Source: Acidibrevibacterium fodinaquatile
GTDB taxonomy: Bacteria > Pseudomonadota > Alphaproteobacteria > Acetobacterales > Acetobacteraceae
Reading direction: 5' to 3'
Length of the DNA: 64,000 nt
Assembly: GCF_003352165.1 (NCBI RefSeq)
Contig: NZ_CP029176.1
Coordinates: 2,921,501-2,985,500 of the forward strand
Made by a program: the position numbers and the translations under genes. The notes beneath the pieces were generated by a model, which saw only the letters and a program-made list of their open reading frames with translations, did not search any database and had not been told where the DNA came from. Numbering within the stretch: position 1 is the first letter of the stretch; every line of letters begins with the position of its first letter. Below are positions 54,652 through 63,353 of this stretch, piece after piece.

Positions 54652-56001
54652 GTGGCACATACCCCGACCCCGGATCTTTTTGGCCAAGAGGCGTCGCCCG
54701 CGCGCGCGCCGGCGGCTGAGCGCGCCGGCAAGGGCGCCCGCCCGCTCGCCGATCGCCTGCGCCCGCGCACGCTCGCCGACGTGGTCGGCCAGGATCATCT
54801 CCTCGGCGCCGAGGGTGCGCTCGCGCGCATGCTGGCGCAAAGCTCGCTTGCTTCCCTCATCCTGTGGGGCCCGCCAGGGGTGGGCAAGACCACGCTGGCG
54901 CGGCTGCTCGCCGAGCGGGCAGGGCTTCATTTCGACCAATTATCGGCGGTTTTCTCGGGGGTCGCCGATCTCAAGCGGGTGTTCGAGGAGGCCGCGAGGC
55001 GGCGGCGCACCGGCACCGGGACACTGCTTTTCGTCGATGAAATCCACCGCTTCAACCGCGCTCAGCAAGATGCCTTCCTGCCGGTGGTGGAGCAGGGGAT
55101 TGTGGTGCTGATCGGCGCCACCACCGAAAACCCGTCCTTCGCGCTCAACGCCGCCCTGCTTTCGCGCTGTCAGGTCTTGGTGCTGCGCCGGCTCGATGAT
55201 GCCGCGCTCGAAACCCTCGCCGCCCGCGCCGAGGCCGCAACCGGGCGGACGCTGCCGCTCACCGCGGAAGGCCGCGCCGGCTTGCGCGCCATGGCCGATG
55301 GCGATGGCCGCTATCTCCTCAACATGGCCGAGCAGCTTTTTGCGCTGCCGCCCGATCAGCCGCCGCTCGGCGCCGCCGAACTCGCGACGCTTCTTGCCCG
55401 CCGCGCAACCCTTTACGACAAGGACCGTGAGGAACATTACAATCTCATCTCGGCGCTGCATAAATCGCTGCGCGGCTCCGATCCCGACGCGGCACTCTAT
55501 TGGTTCGCGCGCATGCTGACCGGCGGCGAGGATCCGCGCTACATCGCCCGCCGCCTCGCCCGCTTCGCCGCCGAGGATGTCGGGCTCGCCGATCCTGCCG
55601 CCTTGACGCTGGCGCTCTCGGGCTGGGAAGCCTATGAGCGGATGGGCAGCCCGGAGGGCGAATTGGCGCTCGCCGAAGTGGTCATCCATCTCGCGACCGC
55701 CCCGAAATCGAACGCCGCCTATCGCGCGTTCGGGGCGGCGATGGCGGCGGCGCGGGCCACTGGCAGCTTGATGCCGCCCGCGCATATCCTCAACGCCCCG
55801 ACCAAGCTGATGCGCGAGATCGGCTATGGCGCCGGCTATGAATATGACCACGAGGCCCCGGAGGCGTTTTCCGGCCAGAATTATTTTCCCGACGGCATGG
55901 CGCGAGCGCAGTTTTATCGCCCGAGCGGGCGTGGAGAGGAACGCGCGATCGCCGAACGCCTCGCCACCTGGGCGCGGCTGCGGGCGGAGCGCGGCCAATG
56001 A
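54652..56001 (+). CDS. rarA: Replication-associated recombination protein A (RarA/MgsA)
   Basis: A 449-residue clamp-loader-like AAA+ ATPase. DLFGQ near the N-terminus resembles the usual start, followed by DRLRPRTLADVVGQDHLLG, Walker A LILWGPPGVGKTTLA, Walker B LLFVDEIHRFN, the arginine-finger region LLSRCQVLVLRR, and the C-terminal MLTGGEDPRYIARRLARFAA and NAPTKLMREIGYG. It acts at stalled forks. The GTG at 54652 gives normal family length; a TTG at 54634 overlapping the previous gene is possible. It overlaps the pseudouridine synthase gene by 4 nt. Confidence 0.92.
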   Translation: MAHTPTPDLFGQEASPARAPAAERAGKGARPLADRLRPRTLADVVGQDHLLGAEGALARMLAQSSLASLILWGPPGVGKTTLARLLAERAGLHFDQLSAVFSGVADLKRVFEEAARRRRTGTGTLLFVDEIHRFNRAQQDAFLPVVEQGIVVLIGATTENPSFALNAALLSRCQVLVLRRLDDAALETLAARAEAATGRTLPLTAEGRAGLRAMADGDGRYLLNMAEQLFALPPDQPPLGAAELATLLARRATLYDKDREEHYNLISALHKSLRGSDPDAALYWFARMLTGGEDPRYIARRLARFAAEDVGLADPAALTLALSGWEAYERMGSPEGELALAEVVIHLATAPKSNAAYRAFGAAMAAARATGSLMPPAHILNAPTKLMREIGYGAGYEYDHEAPEAFSGQNYFPDGMARAQFYRPSGRGEERAIAERLATWARLRAERGQ

Positions 56002-56972
56002 GCATCGCGCAACGCGAAGTGGGCACCGATGACGCGGATATCCGCCTCGATCGCTGGTTTCGCCGCCATTTCCCCGGCCTCACGCAGGGCATGATCGAAA
56101 AACTCTGCCGGACGGGGCAGATCCGGGTCGATGGCCATCGCGCCGGCGCCGCAACCCGCCTTGCCGTCGGCCAGACCATCCGCATCCCGCCGCTGCCGGC
56201 GGCGGCGGCCCCCAAGCCGCCGGCGGCGCCCGATCCCCATCTCGCCGCCGAACTCGCGCGCCTGATTCTCTATCAGGATCAGGCGGTGATCGTGCTCGAC
56301 AAGCCGGCCGGCCTCGCCGTCCAGGGTGGCCCCGGGATCCGCCGCCATCTCGATGGCATGCTCGATGCGCTGCGCGGCGAGCAGCCGGCGCGGCCCAGGC
56401 TCGTCCATCGTCTCGATCAGGAGACCTCGGGCGTCCTGGTGCTTGCGCGCACGCCCGGTGTCGCCGCCTTTCTCGCCCGCGCTTTCCGCGAGCGCGAGGT
56501 CGAAAAAACCTACTGGGCGGTGGTGCGCGGCCGGCCGGAAGCGGCCGCCGGGCGCATCGATCTGCCGCTCGTCCGCCTCAAAGGGGCGAAGGGCGCGCGC
56601 AGCCAGGCCGCCCCCGGCGACCAGGACGCCGCCCGCGCCATCACCGATTACCAGGTGCGCGACCATGCCGGGCGGCATGTCTCCTGGCTCGAACTCGCGC
56701 CGCTCACCGGCCGCACCCATCAGCTCCGCGTCCATTGCGCGGCGATCGGCACCCCGATCCTCGGCGACGACAAATATGACACAATGCCTGATCCGGCGGC
56801 CGGGGCGGAAACGCGGCTCCATCTCCTCGCGCGCCGCCTCACCCTGCCTCATCCCGACGGTGGCACCCTAACCGTCGAAGCGCCGCTGCCACCCCATATG
56901 CGCGAGAGTTTCCGCCATTTCGGCTTCAGCGCGCCCAAACCCGCGCCACCTTCCCGGGCGAGGGCGGCATGA
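55998..56972 (+). CDS. RluA-family pseudouridine synthase (RluC/RluD-like)
   Basis: 324 residues. An N-terminal S4 RNA-binding domain (IRLDRWFRRHFPGLTQGMIE) precedes the catalytic domain with VIVLDKPAGLAVQGG, the catalytic Asp in LVHRLDQETSGVLVLART, and LTGRTHQLRVHCAAIGTPIL. It isomerises uridines, most likely in 23S rRNA (RluC sites by similarity). ATGA overlaps on both sides tie it to rarA and the AsmA-like gene. Confidence 0.9.
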   Translation: MSIAQREVGTDDADIRLDRWFRRHFPGLTQGMIEKLCRTGQIRVDGHRAGAATRLAVGQTIRIPPLPAAAAPKPPAAPDPHLAAELARLILYQDQAVIVLDKPAGLAVQGGPGIRRHLDGMLDALRGEQPARPRLVHRLDQETSGVLVLARTPGVAAFLARAFREREVEKTYWAVVRGRPEAAAGRIDLPLVRLKGAKGARSQAAPGDQDAARAITDYQVRDHAGRHVSWLELAPLTGRTHQLRVHCAAIGTPILGDDKYDTMPDPAAGAETRLHLLARRLTLPHPDGGTLTVEAPLPPHMRESFRHFGFSAPKPAPPSRARAA

Positions 56973-58690
56973 AGCGGGCCCTCATCGCGCTCGCCGCCGG
57001 GCTCGCGGTGATCGTGCTTGCGCTGGCGGCGGCGCTGGCGGTGGTGGTCGCCGCACCCGACCGGCTGAAACCGCTGGTGGTCGCGCTGGTCGCGCGTGAT
57101 GGGCGGCAGAGCATAACGCTCGACGGGCCGATCTCGCTCTCGCTGCTGCCGCGCCCGGTATTGCGCGCAGAGAGGGTGACGCTCGGAACGCGCGCCGGCC
57201 GGATCGAGGCGGGACAATTTCTCGCGCATCTCGCGCTCCGCCCGCTTTTGTCACGCGAGATCGTGGTGACGCGGCTCGATCTCGACCACGCGGTTTTCCA
57301 CCCAGCGCCCCAAGAGGCGATCTCTAACGCACTTCCCGAGACCGTCTCGCACGCCGCTCCGGCGAGCGTTGCCGCGGCGAGCGCGCCTGCCCCGGCCGGC
57401 AAGCCGCGGCATTGGCGGATCAGCCTGCTCGCGCTCCGCCTCACCGATGCGCGTGTTGCGACCGCGGCGCCGCTTAGCATCATCCGCCTCGATCTGCCGG
57501 CGCTGCCCGGGCCGAGCGCGACCGCGATCACCCTCGATGCCCGCTACGCCGGCATCCCGTTCAGCCTCAGCGGCATGATCGCCCGCCTGCCTGGCGATGC
57601 GCTGTCGTTTGGCGGGCTCCGCGTCGTCGCGCAGCAGGGCGATGTCGCGCTCGACGGCACCCTCCATCTCGCGCCGCATCCCGCGTTCGCGGGCAAGGTT
57701 ACAATCCATCGCCTCGATCTCGATGCGCTGCGCCACGCTCTCCCGCGCCACGCGCTGGCGCCGGCCGCCGCCGCAGGCGAGGCGCCGGCACCATCCGCCG
57801 CGCCGCCGCCCGATTGGCGCGACCGGCCGCTCGCGTTTCTGCCGCTTCTCGACGCCGCCGATCTCGATCTCGCGGTCGCGGCCGGAACCGTGATCGAAAG
57901 TGGTGCCGCCTATCACGACATCGCCACCCATCTCGCACTCCATGACCGGCAACTGGTTCTCGATCCGCTGCGCCTCGAGGTGCCGGGCGGGGCGGTGAGC
58001 GGGGTTTTGCGCGTCGATGCCGCTGCCACCCCGCCGGCGATGACGCTGCATCTGCTGGCGCCGTCGCTCGCGCTCGGGCCGCTCGCCGGGGCGTTTCACT
58101 GGCCGGACGAGAATACCGGCGCGCTCGAGATTTTCGCCGATCTCAGCGCCGCCGGGGCGACGCCGCGGGCGCTGATGGCGTCGCTCGGCGGCCGCGTCGG
58201 GGTTGCCGCGGTGAATGCAACGCTCGCCAACCGCCTGCTGCTGCGCGCCCTCGGCGAGATCGTGCGGCAGGCGAGATTGCCGCCGATCGGGCTCGAGTCT
58301 GGCGGGCACACGGATCTTCGCTGTCTCGCGCTCGGCGGCGAGATCGCAGGCGGGATCGTGCATCTCGACCCAGCGCTCGCCGAGACATCGCGTCTTACGC
58401 TCGGCGCCGGCGGCACCCTCGATCTCGGCGCCGCGGCCATGGCGGTGCGGCTGGTGCCTTCGCTTCGCATCGGCGGCAATGCGCTGGTGGTGCCGTTGCG
58501 TCTCGATGGTCCGCTCGCTGCGCCGAAACTCATGCCCGACCCCGACCAAGGCGATGGCGCCCTCGCCGCCGTGCCGTGCGAATCGGCGCTGGCGCGCGCG
58601 CGGGGGGGGCGGGCAGGCCCGGCGCCGGCGCCGGCCAAGCCCGCCAAAGGGCTATCGCTGCGTGACATTCTGCGCGAGCTTGCGAAATAG
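56969..58690 (+). CDS. AsmA-family envelope protein
   Basis: 573 residues with a single N-terminal membrane anchor (ALIALAAGLAVIVLALAAAL) and a large periplasmic, beta-rich region. AsmA landmarks are the early GRQSITLDGPISLSLLPRPV with RVTLG, and the late AVNATLANRLLLRALGEIV and GGTLDLGAAAMAVRLVP. AsmA-like proteins form lipid-conducting bridges or affect outer-membrane lipid assembly. It overlaps the rlu gene by 4 nt. Confidence 0.85.
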   Translation: MKRALIALAAGLAVIVLALAAALAVVVAAPDRLKPLVVALVARDGRQSITLDGPISLSLLPRPVLRAERVTLGTRAGRIEAGQFLAHLALRPLLSREIVVTRLDLDHAVFHPAPQEAISNALPETVSHAAPASVAAASAPAPAGKPRHWRISLLALRLTDARVATAAPLSIIRLDLPALPGPSATAITLDARYAGIPFSLSGMIARLPGDALSFGGLRVVAQQGDVALDGTLHLAPHPAFAGKVTIHRLDLDALRHALPRHALAPAAAAGEAPAPSAAPPPDWRDRPLAFLPLLDAADLDLAVAAGTVIESGAAYHDIATHLALHDRQLVLDPLRLEVPGGAVSGVLRVDAAATPPAMTLHLLAPSLALGPLAGAFHWPDENTGALEIFADLSAAGATPRALMASLGGRVGVAAVNATLANRLLLRALGEIVRQARLPPIGLESGGHTDLRCLALGGEIAGGIVHLDPALAETSRLTLGAGGTLDLGAAAMAVRLVPSLRIGGNALVVPLRLDGPLAAPKLMPDPDQGDGALAAVPCESALARARGGRAGPAPAPAKPAKGLSLRDILRELAK

Positions 58691-58691
58691 G

Positions 58692-59396
58692 ATGGCGATG
58701 CGACGGTTCTGGAACGAGGTGGCGCCGGTGGCAGCGGCGGAGGGGTTCGCGATCCATCTCGATGGCCGGCCGCTGCGGCTGCCCGAGGGCGACGCGCTTT
58801 GTGTCCCGAGCGCCGCGCTCGCAGACGCCATCGCCGAGGAATGGCGTGGGCTGGGGCCCGAGTTCAGCTATGACGATGTGCCGCTGACCCGCATGATCGG
58901 CACCGGGGTGACCCGGATCGCAGCGGCGCCGGCGCCGACCATCGCGGCGCTGGCCCGCTATGGTGAGAGCGACCTGCTTTGCTACCGCGCGGACACCCAA
59001 ACCGCTTTGGCCGAGCGCCAGCGGGAGCGCTGGCAACCCTGGCTCGACTGGGCGGCGCGCGTGCTCGATGCGCCGCTCATGGTCACCGACGGCGTCATGC
59101 CGTGCCCGCAACCGCCGGCCAGCCTCGCCGCGCTGCGCGCGGCGCTGGCCCGGGAGGAGCCGGTCCGCCTCGCGGCGCTCGCGGTTCTGGTGCCGGCGCT
59201 CGGGAGTCTCGTGCTCGGTCTCGCGGTCGCGGCCGGGGCGCTCGATGGCGCGGAAGCGCTGGCGTTGGCCGAACTCGATGCGTTGTTTCAGGAAGATATC
59301 TGGGGCCGCGACGAGACGGCGACCGCCCGGCGGGCGCGCCTGGCCGGCGAGGTCGCGACCGCGGCCCGCATCCTGACGCTGACGCGCCACTGCTGA
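58692..59396 (+). CDS. ATP12-family F1-ATPase assembly chaperone
   Basis: 234 residues of the ATP12 family, which in mitochondria and alphaproteobacteria chaperones the F1 alpha subunit. Features are [29 protein letters not shown], the [10 protein letters not shown] region and [20 protein letters not shown]. The ATG at 58692 lies 1 nt after the AsmA-like stop. Note that the window also carries F0 genes at 7.6-10.2 kb. Confidence 0.9.
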   Translation: MAMRRFWNEVAPVAAAEGFAIHLDGRPLRLPEGDALCVPSAALADAIAEEWRGLGPEFSYDDVPLTRMIGTGVTRIAAAPAPTIAALARYGESDLLCYRADTQTALAERQRERWQPWLDWAARVLDAPLMVTDGVMPCPQPPASLAALRAALAREEPVRLAALAVLVPALGSLVLGLAVAAGALDGAEALALAELDALFQEDIWGRDETATARRARLAGEVATAARILTLTRHC

Positions 59397-59421
59397 CGTG
59401 CCACTTTGGGAGAAAGCCATC

Positions 59422-59688
59422 ATGAGCGCCAAGCGCCTCATCATTCGCGGCCAGGTTCAGGGGGTCGGGTTTCGTGACTGGATGACCGCCCGCGCGGCAG
59501 CGCTCGGCCTTTCCGGCTGGGTGCGCAATCGCGATGACGGCGCGGTCGAGGCGCTGGTCGCCGGCGATCCCGCCGCGGTCGAGGAATTGCTGCGCGCCTG
59601 CCGCCGCGGCCCGCGCCTTGCGCGGGTCACCAGCATCGAGGAAGATCTCGCGCCGCCACCCGAGACCCCGGGATTTTACCGCACGTAA
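59422..59688 (+). CDS. acyP: Acylphosphatase
   Basis: An 88-residue acylphosphatase with [17 protein letters not shown] (phosphate-binding loop and catalytic Arg) and [18 protein letters not shown] (catalytic Asn). It hydrolyses carboxyl-phosphate bonds such as in acetyl phosphate. The ATG at 59422 follows GGGAG; 59398 is less likely. Last gene of the plus-strand run that begins with the photolyase. Confidence 0.93.
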   Translation: MSAKRLIIRGQVQGVGFRDWMTARAAALGLSGWVRNRDDGAVEALVAGDPAAVEELLRACRRGPRLARVTSIEEDLAPPPETPGFYRT

Positions 59689-59697
59689 AATAGCACC

Positions 59698-59760
59698 GGG
59701 CGGCGCCGCAGGCGCTGCCCGCCGGGGAAAAGTTTTTGGTTCTTTTTACAAAAAGAACCC
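59698..59760. repeat. GC hairpin plus AT-rich hairpin, repeat family 2, copy 2
   Basis: A strong GC stem (CGGGCGGCGCC with GGCGCTGCCCG, one mismatch) is followed by GGGGAAAAGTTTTTGGTTC and a perfect hairpin GGTTCTTTTT/AAAAAGAACC at 59738-59759. It occupies the convergent gap between acyP and pmtA and could terminate both. It shares its AT-rich core with 43267-43296. Confidence 0.65.
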
Positions 59761-59797
59761 TTTTCTCCCCGCCCCCGCGCGCCTGATCTCAAAGAGG

Positions 59798-60457
59798 CTA
59801 ATTTTCGAGGCGGAACAGGGTGAAAAGGCCGAAGGGCGGCATCGCCGAGACCGTCGCCTGCTCGCGCTCCTCGGGCAGCAGCAAGGCATCGACGGCGAAA
59901 TCCGGGTGCCAGCCGAGGGCGCGCGAGGCCGGCGCCAAGGCCCGTTCCACCCACCAGCGCGGCCCGCGCTCGGCGGCGAAATGGTTGACGAACAGGAGGT
60001 GCCCGCCCGGCCGCACCACCCGGCGCATCTCCGCCATCAGCCGACGCGGATGCGGCACCACCGAGGCGACGAACATGGCGACCGCGATATCGAAGCTGCC
60101 GGTATCGAAGCTCATCGCTTCGGCGTCCATCTCGATCAGCGCATCGACCTGGGCAAGACCATCCTCGGCAACACGGCGGCGGGCGATGGCGAGCATCTCG
60201 GCCGAGAGATCGATGCCGGTGATGCGCTTGCCTGGTCCGTAATGGGGGAGAGCGAGGCCGGTGCCGACGCCGACCTCGAGCACGGCGCTGCCCGCCAGGC
60301 GGTTGACCTCGGCGACGGTGCGGCGGCGGGCGAAGGCGGAAATGCCGCCGAAGGAGGAATCATAAATTCCAGCCCAGCGCCGATAAGCGGCGCGAACCGC
60401 TTCGGCATCCAATGCGGATTTCGGAGCCGGGCGCGAGGAGGGAAAGGCATGGGTCAT
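59798..60457 (-). CDS. pmtA: SAM-dependent methyltransferase, phosphatidylethanolamine N-methyltransferase (PmtA)-like
   Basis: 219 residues. RRWAGIYDSSFGGISAFARR and SAVLEVGVGTGLALPHYGPG match the PmtA group of alphaproteobacteria; GIDLSAEMLAIARRRV and AMFVASVVPHPRRLMAEMRR complete the Rossmann methyltransferase fold. PmtA methylates phosphatidylethanolamine toward phosphatidylcholine at the membrane surface. The ATG at 60457 has AAGGA 10 nt upstream. Other small-molecule methyltransferases of this fold cannot be fully excluded. Confidence 0.8.
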   Translation of the reverse strand: MTHAFPSSRPAPKSALDAEAVRAAYRRWAGIYDSSFGGISAFARRRTVAEVNRLAGSAVLEVGVGTGLALPHYGPGKRITGIDLSAEMLAIARRRVAEDGLAQVDALIEMDAEAMSFDTGSFDIAVAMFVASVVPHPRRLMAEMRRVVRPGGHLLFVNHFAAERGPRWWVERALAPASRALGWHPDFAVDALLLPEEREQATVSAMPPFGLFTLFRLEN

Positions 60458-60821
60458 GATCGTCGGCGATCCTTGTTGTGCGAAAGGCCGAAACGCCGGA
60501 GCGGGCAGGAAACCAAGCCTTCGCGAAAGCCAAAGAGGAAGAGGCGAGACGGAGCAAGACGAACGGTGCGCACGAGAGAATAAGGCGTCGGGAATGACAA
60601 CCACGAATGTTGAAGCGAAACAAGACGGCAAAGGCAATCTCATCCCGCATGGCTGGGGCGCGGCGCCGAAAATATCGCCGCACACGCCCTTTTACCGGCA
60701 CGGCAGGCGCGAAAAAAAGCCACCCACCAAGGCACGGAGCCTTTGCGCTAAAAAAACACGCGCCACTCGCCGCGCCGGCCATCGCGTAACCCGGTTGGCC
60801 CGGCGCCAAGCCGCCCCGGCG
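60458..60821. other. 364-nt intergenic region between cspA and pmtA
   Basis: It holds no convincing gene. A plus-strand frame starting at ATG 60594 runs antisense into cspA and has no recognisable domain. Near 60750-60775 the minus strand shows a short CGCG-based hairpin followed by seven T, a candidate cspA terminator. Confidence 0.5.
60750..60775 (-). terminator. Candidate terminator after cspA
   Basis: On the minus strand a CGCG...CGCG stem around a short GC loop is followed by a run of seven T (60756-60750), about 47-70 nt after the cspA stop. The stem is short, so the support is modest. Confidence 0.35.
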
Positions 60822-61031
60822 TCAGCCGAGCTTGGAGAGATTGACCGCGGCGGCGCGGCCGTTCGGCTGCTGCTCGATTTCGAAGCCGAGTTTTTCCCCC
60901 TCGCTGAGACTGCGCAGCCCCGCTTTCTGCACGGCGCTGATATGGACGAACACGTCCTTCCCGCCATGATCAGGGGCGATGAAACCATAACCTTTGGTTG
61001 GATTGAACCATTTCACGGTGCCCTGCGGCAT
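60822..61031 (-). CDS. cspA: Cold-shock domain protein
   Basis: A 69-residue single cold-shock domain: [20 protein letters not shown] contains RNP1 (KGYGFI), and [13 protein letters not shown] contains RNP2 (VFVHI). It binds single-stranded RNA and DNA. An ATG at 61031 and an in-frame GTG at 61037 are both possible; AAAGG lies 11 and 5 nt upstream respectively. The 238-nt gap back to the gcrA stop probably contains its promoter and a long leader, as is common for csp genes; I saw no clear -35/-10 pair. Confidence 0.94.
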   Translation of the reverse strand: MPQGTVKWFNPTKGYGFIAPDHGGKDVFVHISAVQKAGLRSLSEGEKLGFEIEQQPNGRAAAVNLSKLG

Positions 61032-61269
61032 CGCCACACGCCTTTCTGTCTGCGGGGCGACGGGATGGTGCCAAGCACTCCCGAGCCCCTTGCTTGAACC
61101 GACGCGCTCTTGGGCGGCACGTCTTCCTCCCGGTGGCGAGGGCGGAATTCAGCAAACCATCGTCGCCACCAGAGGCAACGATACGACGCAGGGGCGCGCC
61201 TCGCAACGGCGACGTAAGAATTTCTCGCGCCCATGCCGCGCGGGCATCGGCGCACGCGGGAAAGTCGCC

Positions 61270-61755
61270 TTACGCGGCTTCCTCGCGCTTCTCGCGCACT
61301 TTCACATAAGCGAGATCGGCGTGGCGGGCGCAGTAGGGCTTGGTGGGCAGGGCGGCATCGTCACAGAAATGAAATCCGGGCTTTCCCGGCTCGCCGAGCG
61401 GCCAGCAGCACGTATGGGCGCGACGGAACGGCGGCGCCTCGAGACGATGCGGCGGCGACCACGCGGGCTGCGCCAGCGCCTTGACTGGCGCCGAGCCGCG
61501 CGCGCCGGAACCGATCTGGCTGGAACCGATCTGGCTGGGGCCGATTGCGTTGCGGCCGGCCGGAGGGGCGGCGCGCTCCTCCGCCGCCGGCGGGATGGCC
61601 GGAATCGGCGACGGGCGCGGCGGCAAAACCAGGCGATGCGCCTTGCCGATCACGGCGTTCTTGGTGATCCCAAGACGCCGACCGATCTCAGCTGTTGGCA
61701 CGCCCTCGCACCAGAGCGCGCGCAAATGGGCGACGATTTCCTCGGTCCACTCCAT
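61270..61755 (-). CDS. gcrA: GcrA cell-cycle regulator
   Basis: 161 residues. The N-terminal helix-turn-helix (WTEEIVAHLRALWCEGVPTA, then LGITKNAVIGKAHRLVL) and the C-terminal zinc-finger-like CCWPLGEPGKPGFHFC...YCARHADLAY are diagnostic of GcrA. In Caulobacter GcrA binds sigma-70 RNA polymerase and activates promoters carrying CcrM-methylated GANTC. A Ser/Gly/Ile-Gln linker with a short tandem repeat (SQIGSSQIGS) joins the domains. The ATG at 61755 follows GGAGGA. Confidence 0.95.
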   Translation of the reverse strand: MEWTEEIVAHLRALWCEGVPTAEIGRRLGITKNAVIGKAHRLVLPPRPSPIPAIPPAAEERAAPPAGRNAIGPSQIGSSQIGSGARGSAPVKALAQPAWSPPHRLEAPPFRRAHTCCWPLGEPGKPGFHFCDDAALPTKPYCARHADLAYVKVREKREEAA

Positions 61756-61775
61756 TTCGTGGTCCTCCGCTTGAT

Positions 61776-61842
61776 CTGACCACAACATACAGTGAATCGG
61801 TGGTGACATTCAATCACCCCCGCCCCGAAAATCTGTGGAAAA
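61776..61842 (-). promoter_or_regulatory. Putative gcrA promoter with GANTC site and DnaA-box-like sequence
   Basis: On the minus strand, TTTTCCACA (61842-61834) differs by one base from the DnaA box TTATCCACA. It is followed downstream by a weak -35/-10 pair, TTGAAT and TATGTT with an 18-nt spacer, and a GATTC (61798-61794, a GANTC methylation site) lies inside the spacer. In Caulobacter gcrA is DnaA-activated, which makes the arrangement suggestive. Confidence 0.4.
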
Positions 61843-61902
61843 CTCGTAGAAATTGTGTCCGCCCGGGGTATTTCGCCACCACTTGTTGTGGCGATGCCGG
61901 TT

Positions 61903-62868
61903 TCAGCCGGGATCGCTCGCCGGAGACGACAGCGGAGCATCGGCGACGTTGCCCTCCCGCGCCGCCGAAAGCGCGAGCGGTTTGCCCTCGCCCTCCGCCG
62001 CTGGCGGGCTCGCCGGGCGGCGAAGGCGGAGGCTCCGGATACGTCTCGCATCGGCGTCGACGACCAGGAACTCGATCCCCGAAGGATGGCTGATCACCTC
62101 GCCGCGCGCCGGCACCCGCTCGGCGAGGGTGAATACCAGGCCACCGACGGTATCGATATCGGCGTTGCGCTCATCCTCGGTCAGCACCGGGCCGAGCGCC
62201 GCTTCGAAATCCTCGATCGGCAGGCGCGCATCGACGTCGAACGTGCCGTCGGGGCGCTCCTGGAGCAATTTCTTCTGCTCGTCGTCATGCTCGTCGGCGA
62301 TGTCGCCGACGATGGTCTCGACCAGATCCTCGATCGTCACCAAACCATCGACGCCGCCATATTCGTCGATGACGAGGGCGAGGTGCATGCGCGCCTGGCG
62401 CATTTGCAAGAGGAGATCGAGCACCGGGATCTGCGGCGCGACCAGCAGCGGCCGGCGCAGGATTTTTTCCAGGGAAAACGACTCGCGCGGCCCCTCGGCG
62501 GCATAGACGTCCTTGATATGGACCATGCCGACGATGTCATCGAGTTGGTCGCGATAGACCGGGAACCGCGAATGGCCCTCACGGCGGATCACCGCCAGCA
62601 GTTCGGCATGGCCGAGATCGAGCGGCAAGGCGACGATATCGGCGCGCGGCACCATCACGTCATCGGCGGTGGTGCCGCGCAGCCGCAGGATATTGGCGAT
62701 CAGTACCCGCTCCTGGCGGTCGAGCTCGGGCGCGACGCCGGGGGTGAGCGGCGCCTCCGCCGCCTCCTGCACCAGCTCGGCGATCGAGGCGCGCACCGAA
62801 TGCTCGGCACCGCGCCAGCCCCATAACCCGCGCAGGCGCTGAATGAGGGCGGCCGGCATGGCGATCAT
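61903..62868 (-). CDS. corC: CBS-domain transporter-associated protein CorC/HlyC
   Basis: 321 residues. A paired CBS module ([55 protein letters not shown]) is followed by the CorC/HlyC transporter-associated domain ([27 protein letters not shown]). CorC proteins are linked to Mg2+/Co2+ efflux. The ATG at 62868 forms ATGA with the ybeY stop; a GTG at 62880 is also open. Confidence 0.92.
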   Translation of the reverse strand: MIAMPAALIQRLRGLWGWRGAEHSVRASIAELVQEAAEAPLTPGVAPELDRQERVLIANILRLRGTTADDVMVPRADIVALPLDLGHAELLAVIRREGHSRFPVYRDQLDDIVGMVHIKDVYAAEGPRESFSLEKILRRPLLVAPQIPVLDLLLQMRQARMHLALVIDEYGGVDGLVTIEDLVETIVGDIADEHDDEQKKLLQERPDGTFDVDARLPIEDFEAALGPVLTEDERNADIDTVGGLVFTLAERVPARGEVISHPSGIEFLVVDADARRIRSLRLRRPASPPAAEGEGKPLALSAAREGNVADAPLSSPASDPG

Positions 62869-63353
62869 GCTTGCCGCCACGGGTTGGGAACGCCGAGGCG
62901 ATGGAGGATGCGGGCCTCGGCCATTTCCATCCGCCGCGCATCGCCCGGGTGGTGGTGGTCATGCCCGGCGAGATGGAGCACGCCATGGACGACGAGATGG
63001 ACGAGATGATGCCCCGGCCGCCTTCCCGCCGCGCGCGCCTCGCGCAGGACGACGCCGAGCGCGAGAATGAGATCGCCGCCGCGGGCCGCGGGAAAACTCA
63101 GGACATTGGTCGGCTTGTCGCGGCCGCGATGGCGGGCATTGAGCCGGCGCACGGTGCGATCATCGGCGAGCATGACGCTCGCCGCCGCCATCGCCGGCCC
63201 GGCCGCAACCAAAGCGGCGCGGCGGGCGAGCCTCTCGGCGCGCGGCACATGGCGCCGCCAGGCCGGTGCTGCGACCACGATCTCGATCCCGATGGCCGCA
63301 GGATTGGGAAGATGCCCCGCCGTCGCGGGGCTAGGCTTTCGATCTTTGCCCAT
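62865..63353 (-). CDS. ybeY: Endoribonuclease YbeY (rRNA maturation factor)
   Basis: 162 residues with [19 protein letters not shown] and the zinc motif H-x3-H-x5-H in [19 protein letters not shown], followed by the [15 protein letters not shown] tail. YbeY is a zinc-dependent RNase needed for 16S rRNA 3'-end maturation and ribosome quality control. Start ATG 63353 (63365 also possible), overlapping the end of phoH, in the conserved phoH-ybeY-corC order. Confidence 0.93.
   Translation of the reverse strand: MGKDRKPSPATAGHLPNPAAIGIEIVVAAPAWRRHVPRAERLARRAALVAAGPAMAAASVMLADDRTVRRLNARHRGRDKPTNVLSFPAARGGDLILALGVVLREARAAGRRPGHHLVHLVVHGVLHLAGHDHHHPGDARRMEMAEARILHRLGVPNPWRQA

Noticed and set aside
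60594-60821. Plus-strand small ORF starting MTTTNVEAKQDGKG
   Set aside because: Continues antisense into cspA, has no domain and no clear ribosome site; treated as non-coding.
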